Origin: Pseudomonas oryzihabitans NBRC 102199
GTDB lineage: Bacteria; Pseudomonadota; Gammaproteobacteria; Pseudomonadales; Pseudomonadaceae
Direction of reading: 5' to 3'
Length of the DNA stretch: 64,000 bases
Assembly (NCBI RefSeq): GCF_000730625.1
Contig: NZ_BBIT01000005.1
Span: 496,001 to 560,000 of the forward strand
The translations under genes and the position numbers were made by a program. Below, piece after piece: positions 52,847 to 60,191 of the stretch. The notes below the pieces were generated by a model. That model made no database searches, had not been told where the DNA came from, and saw only the letters and a list, made by a program, of their open reading frames with translations. Numbering within the stretch: the first letter of the stretch is position 1; every line of letters begins with the position of its first letter.

Positions 52847-53074
52847 TTACTGCATGTTGTTCTGGTTGCGAGCGTCGACCTTGTTGGGCTTGTCGCTCTT
52901 GAAGGGCACTTCGGCAGCGCCATCGGCACCGCCCTTCACGGTAGTCTTGCCCGGCACCTCGGAAGTGGCGGATCCGTTGACGGCCGTGGCGCTCTTGGAG
53001 GTTTCGGCCGCGAAGACACCCGTGGCCATCGACAGCATCACAGCAGCGGTAGAGGTGATCAGCAGCTTTTTCAT
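52847..53074 (-). CDS. Small secreted protein of unknown function
   Basis: 75 residues. Signal peptide MKKLLITSTAAVMLSMATGVFAAE, then a polar, low-complexity mature part of about 50 residues (SATAVNGSATSEVPGKTTVKGG). Probably periplasmic. The longer frame upstream of 53074 has no signal-peptide logic. It is followed by a strong terminator, which supports a real transcription unit. Confidence 0.75.
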   Translation of the reverse strand: MKKLLITSTAAVMLSMATGVFAAETSKSATAVNGSATSEVPGKTTVKGGADGAAEVPFKSDKPNKVDARNQNNMQ

Positions 53075-53381
53075 GAGTTCGGCCTCGTCGAAATAAACCT
53101 GTGAATCTGATGGGGCCCGCGCCGGAACGGTGGCGGGCATCAGCTGCGGACGGGCAGGTCCACAGCGCACGTCTCAGTTGACTGCGGCCTGGAATGCCGG
53201 GTTCCAGGGCATTTGTGAACATTTGTGGGCGAATGGCCGCTCCGTTGCCGGGCATTTGCCCAACGCCCTCGTCGTAGCGCTTCCCAAGCATCGCCAGGCG
53301 CCTGACAATTCGTCAGACGAACCCCCTGCGCCGCCTGTGGTCAGTTCGCAGATCGCGCCTCTTCCACCGATAAGGACAATC
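53075..53381. other. Divergent intergenic stretch before triA
   Basis: 307 bases. It holds direct repeats CATTTGTG (near 53210-53230) and an operator-like inverted repeat CTGAC-AATTC-GTCAG (53303-53317), 65 bases upstream of triA. No gene seen. Confidence 0.5.
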
Positions 53382-54485
53382 ATGAGGGCTCTCCGCCTTG
53401 CTCGCCTCTGCCAGGTAACGGCTGCTCTGACCCTGGTAACGCTGTTACCGGGCTGCTCCCAGGAGCAACCGCCCACCGAGGAACTGGCGCGGGTGGTGGT
53501 GGTGCAGCTGAGTCCGATAAAGGACAGTCAGCGCATCCCCTTCACCGGAGATATCCAGGCGCGGGTGCAGGCGCCGCTCGGTTTTCGCGTGAGTGGCAAG
53601 ATCAGCGAGCGGCTGGCGGATGTCGGCGATCGCGTGCGCGAGGGTCAGGTCCTGGCCCGGCTGGATCCCCAGGATCTGCGCAATAACCTGGCCGCCGCCC
53701 AGGCCCAGGTGGAGGCCCAGGAAGCCCGCACCCGGCTGGCGCGGGTCGATTTCGAGCGCCAGGCCGCCCTGCTCCCCAAGGGCTACACCAGTCGCAGCCA
53801 GTACGACCAGGCCCAGGCCACCCTGGACGGTGCCCGCAGCGCCCTGCAGACCGCCGTCGCCCAGCGCGACGATGCGCGCAAGCAACTGGGCTATACCGAA
53901 TTGCGCGCCAGCGCCGCCGGGGTGCTGACCGCCCGCCACGCCGAAGCGGGGCAGGTGGTGCAGGCCGGCACGGCGATCTTCGACCTGGCGGTGAGCGGCG
54001 ACCTCGACGCCGTCTTCGATCTCTATGAATCCCTGGCCCGCGAACTCAAGGTCGGCCAGACCCTGCCCGTCGCCCTGCAGGCGCAACCGGCCGTCACGAC
54101 CCGGGGTACCCTGCGCGAGATCGCCCCGACCGTGGCGAGCAGTGGCACGGTGCGCATCAAGGTACAACTCGATAGACCCCCGGCGGCCATGACCCTGGGG
54201 GCGGTGGTCAATGCCCAGCTCGAGGGCGCGACGGAGCAGGGCTTCGCCTTGCCCTGGACGGCGCTGAACGGCACCACCGAGCAGCCCGCCGCCTGGCGCC
54301 TCGGCGAAGACGGGCGGGTCAGCCTGCAGCCGCTGCGCATCGAGCGCTTCACCCGCGACAGCATCATCGTCAACGAGGGCCTCGCGGCTGGCGACCGCAT
54401 CGTGGTCGCCGGCGGCCAGGCGCTGAGTCCCGGGCAGAGGGTCGAAGTCGCCGAGCGCTCGGCCTTCAACGAGGTGCGCCCATGA
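53382..54485 (+). CDS. triA: RND efflux adaptor (membrane fusion lipoprotein), TriA-like
   Basis: 367 residues from the ATG at 53382. Lipobox LPGC gives a lipid-modified C25. Then come beta-barrel and lipoyl parts (GFRVSGKISERLADVGDRVREGQVLARLDPQD) and a helical hairpin (about 105-170). It bridges the RND pump to the outer-membrane channel. It overlaps the next adaptor gene by 4 bases. The order adaptor-adaptor-pump-LysR equals triABC-PA0159 of P. aeruginosa, a triclosan-exporting system. Confidence 0.83.
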   Translation: MRALRLARLCQVTAALTLVTLLPGCSQEQPPTEELARVVVVQLSPIKDSQRIPFTGDIQARVQAPLGFRVSGKISERLADVGDRVREGQVLARLDPQDLRNNLAAAQAQVEAQEARTRLARVDFERQAALLPKGYTSRSQYDQAQATLDGARSALQTAVAQRDDARKQLGYTELRASAAGVLTARHAEAGQVVQAGTAIFDLAVSGDLDAVFDLYESLARELKVGQTLPVALQAQPAVTTRGTLREIAPTVASSGTVRIKVQLDRPPAAMTLGAVVNAQLEGATEQGFALPWTALNGTTEQPAAWRLGEDGRVSLQPLRIERFTRDSIIVNEGLAAGDRIVVAGGQALSPGQRVEVAERSAFNEVRP

Positions 54486-55561
54486 AGCCGCTGCTGCCGC
54501 TGCTGCCGCTATGTCTGCTGCTGGTCCTGGCGGGCTGCTCGGATGACGAGGCGCCGCCGCCGCCGATCCGGCCGGTGGCGACCCTGACCTTGAGTGCCCC
54601 GCCGCCCGGGCGCGAAGTCTTTGCCGGCAGCATCCAGGCGCGCTACGAGAGCGTGTTGGGCTTTCGCGTCGGCGGTCGCATGACCCGGCGGCTGCTGGAC
54701 GTGGGTCAGCCGGTGCGCCGTGGCCAGTTGCTGGCGGCGCTGGACCCCACCGATCAGGACAATGCCCTGCGCAGTCGGCAGGGCCAGACCGCCGATGCCG
54801 AAGCCCAGTGGCGCGATGCGCGCAACGATGCCCGGCGCCAGCAGCAGCTGTTCGACCAGGGCGTTGGCTCGCGCTCCCAGCTGGATCAGGCGCTGACCCG
54901 CCTGCACACCCTGGAAGCCGCCCGCGAACAGGCCCAGAGCGCCGAGCGCCAGGCCCGCGATCAGCGCGACTATGCCGAGCTCTACAGCGATTTCGACGGG
55001 GTGATCACCGCCTGGCAGGCCGAGGTCGGCCAGGTGGTGTCCGCCGGTCAGCCGGTGGTGCGGGTCGCCCGTCCGGACGTCCGCGAGGCGGTGCTGGACC
55101 TGCCGGCCCAGGCCATCGGCCAGCTGACCCCGGGACGCGTCCTGACCGTGCGCATGGCCCTGGATCCCGAGGTGGCGGTCGCCGGTCGGGTGCGCGAGAT
55201 CGAGCCCCAGGCCGATGCCACCACGCGCACCCGGCGGGTGCGCCTGACCCTGGACGAGCCACCGGCCGCGCTGCGCATCGGCAGCCTGGTGCAGGGCGAG
55301 CTGGAGTCGCCACCGGCGGCGGGCCTGCCGCTGCCGACCCAGGCGCTGCGGCGTCAGGACGGCCGGACCTCGGTCTGGGTGGTGGAAGGCCAGGGCGAGC
55401 AGGCGCAGGTGCGCCAGCGGCCGGTCGAGGTGCTGCGCGAGGCCGATGGCCTGGCCTGGATCGGCAACGGCCTGAAGGCGGGAGAGCGGGTGGTGATAGC
55501 CGGGGTCAACAGTCTCGAGGAGGGACAGCGGGTGAAGGATCAGGAGGGCGCTCGGCCATGA
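54482..55561 (+). CDS. triB: Second RND efflux adaptor lipoprotein, TriB-like
   Basis: 359 residues, lipobox LAGC with C19. It has the same layout as the preceding adaptor (GFRVGGRMTRRLLDVGQPVRRGQLLAALDP; helical hairpin about 100-160). Tri-type pumps need two different adaptors, which sets them apart from the usual single-adaptor RND systems. It overlaps both neighbours by 4 bases (ATGA), indicating tight coupling. Confidence 0.84.
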   Translation: MKPLLPLLPLCLLLVLAGCSDDEAPPPPIRPVATLTLSAPPPGREVFAGSIQARYESVLGFRVGGRMTRRLLDVGQPVRRGQLLAALDPTDQDNALRSRQGQTADAEAQWRDARNDARRQQQLFDQGVGSRSQLDQALTRLHTLEAAREQAQSAERQARDQRDYAELYSDFDGVITAWQAEVGQVVSAGQPVVRVARPDVREAVLDLPAQAIGQLTPGRVLTVRMALDPEVAVAGRVREIEPQADATTRTRRVRLTLDEPPAALRIGSLVQGELESPPAAGLPLPTQALRRQDGRTSVWVVEGQGEQAQVRQRPVEVLREADGLAWIGNGLKAGERVVIAGVNSLEEGQRVKDQEGARP

Positions 55562-58500
55562 AAGGCTTCAACCTGTCGGACTGGGCGCTGCGCCACCAAT
55601 CCTTCGTCTGGTACCTGATGTTCGTCGCCCTGCTGATGGGCGTCTTCTCCTACATGAAGCTGGGACGCGAGGAAGATCCGTCCTTTGCCATCAAGACCAT
55701 GGTCATCCAGACCCGCTGGCCGGGGGCGACCACCGAGGAGACCCTGCGCCAGGTCACCGAGCGGGTGGAAAAGAAGCTCGAAGAGCTGGATTCCCTCGAC
55801 TACACCAAGAGTTTCACCCGGCCGGGGCAGTCCACGGTATTCGTCTACCTGCGCGACACCACGCCGGCCAAGGCGATTCCCGACATCTGGTACCAGGTGC
55901 GCAAGAAGGTCTCGGACATCCAGGGCGAATTCCCCCAGGGCATCCAGGGCCCGGCCTTCAACGACGAATTCGGCGACGTCTTCGGCAGCATCTATGCCTT
56001 CACCGGCGACGGCTTCAGCATGCGCCAGCTGCGCGACCAGGTGGAGCAGGTGCGCCGCGAGATCCGCAGCGTGCCGGGCATCGGCAAGGTGCAGCTGATC
56101 GGCGCGGAGAACGAGGTCATCTACCTGGACTTCTCCACCCGCAAGCTGGCCGCCCTGGGGCTGGACCAGCGCCAGGTGATGCAGAGCCTGCAACAGCAGA
56201 ATGCGGTGACCCCCTCGGGCACCATCGAATCCGGCGCCGAGCGCATCAGCGTGCGCACCAGTGGCGAATTCCGCTCCACCGCCGATCTGGCCGCGGTCAA
56301 TCTGCGCATCGACGATCGCTTCTACCGCCTCACCGACCTGGCCGACATCCGCAGCGGCTACGCCGATCCACCCAGTTCGCTGTTCCGCTACAACGGCCAG
56401 CCGGCGATCGGCCTGGCCATCGCCATGAGCAGCGGCGGCAACATCCAGACCTTTGGCGCGGCCCTCACCGAGAAGATGCAGGAGCTGACCGGCGCCCTGC
56501 CGGTGGGCATCGGCGTGCACGTGGTCTCCAACCAGGCGCAGGTGGTGGAAAAGGCTGTCGGCGGCTTCACCCGGGCGCTGTTCGAGGCGGTCATCATCGT
56601 GCTGGTGGTGAGCTTCATCAGCCTCGGCGTGCGCGCCGGCCTGGTGGTGGCGCTGTCGATTCCCCTGACCCTGGCGCTGGTGTTCGTCTTCATGGAATAC
56701 AGCGGCATCACCATGCAGCGGATCTCCCTGGGCGCCCTGATCATCGCCCTCGGCCTGCTGGTGGACGACGCCATGATCACCGTGGAGATGATGGTGACCA
56801 AGCGCGAGGAGGGCGAGTCGCTGCACCGCTCGGCGACCTATGCCTACGAGTCGACCGCCTTTCCCATGCTCACCGGCACCCTGGTGACGGTGGCCGGCTT
56901 CGTGCCCATCGGCCTCAACTCCAGCAGCGCCGGCCAGTACACCTTCACCCTGTTCGCGGTGATCGCCGTGGCCCTGCTGCTGTCCTGGATCGTCGCGGTG
57001 TTCTTTTCGCCGGTGATCGGCGTGCACATCCTGCCGAAGAAGGTGAAGCCCAAGGATCATGACCAGCCCGGCCGCCTGGCGCGCTGGTCCGACGGCCTCC
57101 TGCTGGGCGCCATGCGCCACCGCTGGCTGACCATCCTCCTCACGGTGCTGCTGTTCGCCGCGGCGCTGTTCTCGATGAAGTTCGTGCAGAACCAGTTCTT
57201 CCCGTCCTCGGATCGACCCGAACTGCTGATCGACTTCAACCTGCCGCAGAACGCCTCCCTCGACGCCACCCGGGCGCAGATGGACAGATTCGAGAAGACC
57301 CTGGCCGACGATCCTGACGTGGCCCACTGGAGTTCCTATGTCGGCCAGGGCGCGGTGCGCTTCTACCTGCCGCTGGACCAGCAGCTGGAGAATCCCTTCT
57401 ATGGCCAGGTAATCCTGGTGGCCAAGGACCTGGAGGCGCGCAATCGCCTCCTGCCCAAGCTCAAGCAGCGGCTGCGCCAGGACTTCGTCGGGCTGTCCGG
57501 CTACGTCCAGCCTCTCGAGATGGGGCCGCCGGTGGGCCGGCCGATCCAGTACCGCATCAGCGGTCCGGACGTCGCCGAGGTACGCCGCCAGGCGCTGGCG
57601 CTGGCCAGCGTGCTGGGCAAGAGTCCGCAACTGGGTGACTTCCTCTACGACTGGAACGAGCCGGCGCGGATGCTCAAGGTCGAGGTCAACCAGGACAAGG
57701 CGCGGCAGCTGGGCTTCTCGTCCCAGGACGTGGCGCAGATCCTCAATGGCGTGGTGACCGGTACCCCGGTGACCCAGGTGCGCGACGACATCTACCTGGT
57801 CAACGTGGTGGCCCGCGCCAGCGAGGCCGAGCGGCGCTCGGTGGAGACCCTGGAGAATCTGCAGATCATGACGCCCCAGGGCGTCGCGGTGCCGCTCAAG
57901 GCCTTCGCCCGTATCGACTACGCCCTGGAGCAGCCGCTGGTGTGGCGCCGCGATCGGCTGCCCACCATTACCCTCAAGGCCTCGATTCTCAGCGAGATCC
58001 AGGCGCCGGATCTGGTCAAGCAGCTGCAGCCGGACGTGGATGCCTTCATCGCCAAGCTGCCGCCGCGCTACCAGGTGGCGGTGGGCGGCACGGTGGAGGA
58101 GAGCAGCAAGGCCCAGGGCCCGATCGCCGAGGTGGTGCCGCTGATGCTGTTTCTCATGGCCACCTTCCTGATGATCCAGCTGCACAGCATCCGCAAGCTG
58201 TTCCTGGTGGCGAGCGTGGCGCCCCTGGGCCTGATCGGGGTGGTGCTGGGGCTGATCCCCTTCGGCCAGCCGCTGGGCTTCGTCGCCATCCTCGGGGTGC
58301 TGGCGCTGATCGGCATCATCATCCGCAACTCGGTGATCCTGGTGACCCAGATCGATGCCTTCGAGCAGGCCGGTCGCTCGCCCTGGGACGCCGTGGTGGA
58401 AGCCACCCAACACCGCCGCCGGCCGATCCTGCTGACCGCCGCCGCGGCCAGCCTGGGCATGATTCCCATCGCCCGCGAGGTGTTCTGGGGCCCCATGGCC

Positions 58501-58608
58501 TACGCCATGATCGGCGGCATCGTCGCGGCGACGCTGCTGACGCTGCTGTTCCTGCCGGCGCTGTACATCGCCAGCTATCGCATTCGCGAGCCGGAGCGGC
58601 GGGACTGA
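55558..58608 (+). CDS. triC: RND efflux pump permease, TriC-like
   Basis: 1016 residues, AcrB/MexB-type proton-driven inner-membrane pump. Twelve membrane segments surround two large periplasmic loops. The proton-relay acid pair is in ALGLLVDDAMITVEMMVTKREEG. The N-terminal LSDWALRHQSFVWYLM and GREEDPSFAIKTMVIQTRWPGATTEE are typical of the TriC/HAE subgroup. No outer-membrane channel gene follows; P. aeruginosa TriABC uses the unlinked OpmH. Confidence 0.9.
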   Translation: MKGFNLSDWALRHQSFVWYLMFVALLMGVFSYMKLGREEDPSFAIKTMVIQTRWPGATTEETLRQVTERVEKKLEELDSLDYTKSFTRPGQSTVFVYLRDTTPAKAIPDIWYQVRKKVSDIQGEFPQGIQGPAFNDEFGDVFGSIYAFTGDGFSMRQLRDQVEQVRREIRSVPGIGKVQLIGAENEVIYLDFSTRKLAALGLDQRQVMQSLQQQNAVTPSGTIESGAERISVRTSGEFRSTADLAAVNLRIDDRFYRLTDLADIRSGYADPPSSLFRYNGQPAIGLAIAMSSGGNIQTFGAALTEKMQELTGALPVGIGVHVVSNQAQVVEKAVGGFTRALFEAVIIVLVVSFISLGVRAGLVVALSIPLTLALVFVFMEYSGITMQRISLGALIIALGLLVDDAMITVEMMVTKREEGESLHRSATYAYESTAFPMLTGTLVTVAGFVPIGLNSSSAGQYTFTLFAVIAVALLLSWIVAVFFSPVIGVHILPKKVKPKDHDQPGRLARWSDGLLLGAMRHRWLTILLTVLLFAAALFSMKFVQNQFFPSSDRPELLIDFNLPQNASLDATRAQMDRFEKTLADDPDVAHWSSYVGQGAVRFYLPLDQQLENPFYGQVILVAKDLEARNRLLPKLKQRLRQDFVGLSGYVQPLEMGPPVGRPIQYRISGPDVAEVRRQALALASVLGKSPQLGDFLYDWNEPARMLKVEVNQDKARQLGFSSQDVAQILNGVVTGTPVTQVRDDIYLVNVVARASEAERRSVETLENLQIMTPQGVAVPLKAFARIDYALEQPLVWRRDRLPTITLKASILSEIQAPDLVKQLQPDVDAFIAKLPPRYQVAVGGTVEESSKAQGPIAEVVPLMLFLMATFLMIQLHSIRKLFLVASVAPLGLIGVVLGLIPFGQPLGFVAILGVLALIGIIIRNSVILVTQIDAFEQAGRSPWDAVVEATQHRRRPILLTAAAASLGMIPIAREVFWGPMAYAMIGGIVAATLLTLLFLPALYIASYRIREPERRD

Positions 58609-58636
58609 TGGCCGGGGCCTGGTCGGAACGCCAGGC

Positions 58637-58691
58637 AAAAAAAACGGCCCTCCGGCTGAGGTCTCCAGGGGAGACGTCTGCCGGAAGGCCG
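58637..58691 (-). terminator. Large hairpin with T tract on the minus strand
   Basis: The arms are GCCGG (58680-58684), GGCCG (58687-58691) and their partners CGGCC (58645-58649) and CCGGC (58652-58656), with an inner GTCTCC/GGAGAC stem. On the minus strand it is followed by eight T (A run 58637-58644). No coding gene on that strand lies upstream, so it ends some other minus-strand transcript. Confidence 0.75.
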
Positions 58692-58805
58692 CAAGGAGCT
58701 ATCCAAGGAGCCACTGCCGGAGGGAAGGATTCGCGCGGTCAGCAAGTCGAATCCACAGCAGCTCACTGCACCACTATCGGGCGTCCGACTTTTTCAATAA
58801 AGTGA
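58637..58805 (-). ncRNA. Candidate minus-strand small RNA with CUCCUU motifs
   Basis: The terminator at 58637-58691 has no minus-strand gene before it. The 110 bases upstream would read out as an RNA with two GCUCCUU segments 12 bases apart (complement of the direct repeat CAAGGAGC at 58692-58699 and 58704-58711), able to pair with ribosome-binding sites. A weak promoter with TTGAAA near 58795 is possible. The 5' end is a guess. Confidence 0.35.
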
Positions 58806-58840
58806 CGACTTGACGAAACTCCATTGCGAAAAAGGCAATA

Positions 58841-59782
58841 ATGGATATTTTCCAAGGCATGCGCATCTTCGTCCGGGTGGTGGATCTGGGCAGTCTCACG
58901 GCTGCTGCCCACACCCTCGACCTGTCCACCGCCCAGGTGTCGCGCCTGCTGGCGGAACTGGAAAGCCATCTGCAGACCCGCCTGCTGCACCGCACCACCC
59001 GGCGGCTGGCGCTGACCGAGGCGGGCGAGCGCTATCTCGAACGCTGCCGGCGCATCCTGCAGGACGTCGGCGAGGCCGAAGCCGAGGCCAGCGGCGCCCA
59101 TCTCAAGCCCCATGGCCATCTGCGCCTGCATTCCATGACCGGTCTGGGCACCCAGTTGCTGGCGCCGCTGGTGTCGCGCTTCTGCGCGCGCTATCCCCAT
59201 GTCGAGATCGTCATGAATCTCTCGCAGAACCACCCGGCGCTGCTGGAGGATGGGCACGACATCGCCATCACCCTGGACACCGAACTAGCCGACTCGGATT
59301 TCGTCGCCCAGCGTCTCGGTGGCGTCTACAGCGTGGTCTGCGCGGCGCCCAGCTATCTGGCGCAGCGCCCGGCGCCCAAGGTGCCGGCCGATCTCGCCGC
59401 GCACGACTGCCTGCGCCTGCTGGATCCGAATTTCTCCGAACGCTGGGTCTTCGCCGGTGAAGACGGCGAGCAGCAGGTGGCGCCGCGCTACGTCTTCCAG
59501 GTCAATGTCGCCGAGGCCCTGGCCAGCGTGGCCCGCCAGGGCATGGGCATCTGCCTGCTGCCCAGCTACATCGCGGTCAACTACCTGCGTGATGGCAGCC
59601 TGGTGCGCCTGCTGCCCAACTTCCGCCTGCGCGAACGCAACATCCATGCGCTCTATCCCTCGCGGCGCTTTCTCGACGCCAAGATCAAGACTTGGATCGA
59701 CTTCCTCAAGGAAGAATTGCCCGAACGTCTGCAGCTGGAGAATCGGGTGCTCGAGGACCAGCGCTACTGGGCCAAGGACTAG
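58841..59782 (+). CDS. LysR-family transcriptional regulator
   Basis: 313 residues. N-terminal winged helix (about 1-60; GSLTAAAHTLDLSTAQVSRLLAELESHLQTRLLHR) and the co-inducer domain (about 90-295). It belongs to the CrgA-like group with SVVCAAPSYLAQR. It corresponds in position to PA0159 after triABC, but here it lies 232 bases after triC with its own leader, so it may be separately expressed. Its effect on the pump is unknown. Confidence 0.9.
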   Translation: MDIFQGMRIFVRVVDLGSLTAAAHTLDLSTAQVSRLLAELESHLQTRLLHRTTRRLALTEAGERYLERCRRILQDVGEAEAEASGAHLKPHGHLRLHSMTGLGTQLLAPLVSRFCARYPHVEIVMNLSQNHPALLEDGHDIAITLDTELADSDFVAQRLGGVYSVVCAAPSYLAQRPAPKVPADLAAHDCLRLLDPNFSERWVFAGEDGEQQVAPRYVFQVNVAEALASVARQGMGICLLPSYIAVNYLRDGSLVRLLPNFRLRERNIHALYPSRRFLDAKIKTWIDFLKEELPERLQLENRVLEDQRYWAKD

Positions 59783-59791
59783 GCCAGGGCT

Positions 59792-59830
59792 TGTTGCAAT
59801 CCTTGCAACAGTCATTTAATTAGCATGCTA
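59792..59830. promoter_or_regulatory. Two palindromes before the small secreted gene
   Basis: TGTTGCAA-TCC-TTGCAACA (59792-59810), with perfect 8-base arms, and TAGCATGCTA (59821-59830), a perfect 10-bp palindrome in an AT-rich setting. The second resembles MarR-type operator cores. Either could regulate the gene at 59901. Confidence 0.45.
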
Positions 59831-59900
59831 TTTATTAGGCGGCGTTCTTTTCCTAGAATGGTCCTGTACCCCGATGAACACGACCTTTGAGGAGTTCGCC

Positions 59901-60071
59901 ATGAAACGTTCTCTGTCCGCCCTGTTGCTGACCCTTGCCACCCTGACCGCCACCCAGTTCGCCGCTGCCGACGACAATCCCAGCCTGAGATACAAACTGG
60001 TCGATCAGAATCATGCCGCCATGCAGCACTACGGCGATCAGGCCGCTCCCGCCGCCGACGTGCGTCGCTGA
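59901..60071 (+). CDS. Small secreted protein of unknown function
   Basis: 56 residues from the ATG at 59901 with GAGGAG upstream. Signal peptide MKRSLSALLLTLATLTATQFAAA, mature part of about 33 residues (DDNPSLRYKLVDQNHAAMQH). I do not recognise the family. It has its own promoter region, 3' hairpin and terminator, so it is a single-gene unit. Confidence 0.75.
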   Translation: MKRSLSALLLTLATLTATQFAAADDNPSLRYKLVDQNHAAMQHYGDQAAPAADVRR

Positions 60072-60085
60072 GCCGCTCCGCTTTC

Positions 60086-60119
60086 GAAAGACCACCCCTC
60101 CTTGCTCCTTTGGTCTTTC
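60086..60119 (+). other. 3' UTR stem-loop with C/U-rich loop
   Basis: GAAAGACCA (60086-60094) pairs with TGGTCTTTC (60111-60119). The 16-base loop CCCCTCCTTGCTCCTT holds anti-ribosome-site sequence (CUCCUU). It lies between the small secreted gene and its terminator. Confidence 0.5.
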
Positions 60120-60122
60120 TCC

Positions 60123-60149
60123 GCCGCACCCTTTGGGTGCGGCTTTTTT
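60123..60149 (+). terminator. Rho-independent terminator
   Basis: GCCGCACCC (60123-60131), loop TTT, GGGTGCGGC (60135-60143), TTTTTT. Confidence 0.92.
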
Positions 60150-60191
60150 ATATCTGCGGCACACTGAGCCCCTGACCTTGTCGAGGTGCTC

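Noticed and set aside
55540-58638. Minus-strand open frame of about 1030 codons under triC
   Set aside because: Antisense shadow with low-complexity His/Gln/Gly content; triC on the plus strand has clear motifs.
58692-58711. CAAGGAGC direct repeat as ribosome-binding sites of an unseen plus-strand gene
   Set aside because: No start codon with an open frame follows at a usable distance before the LysR gene.
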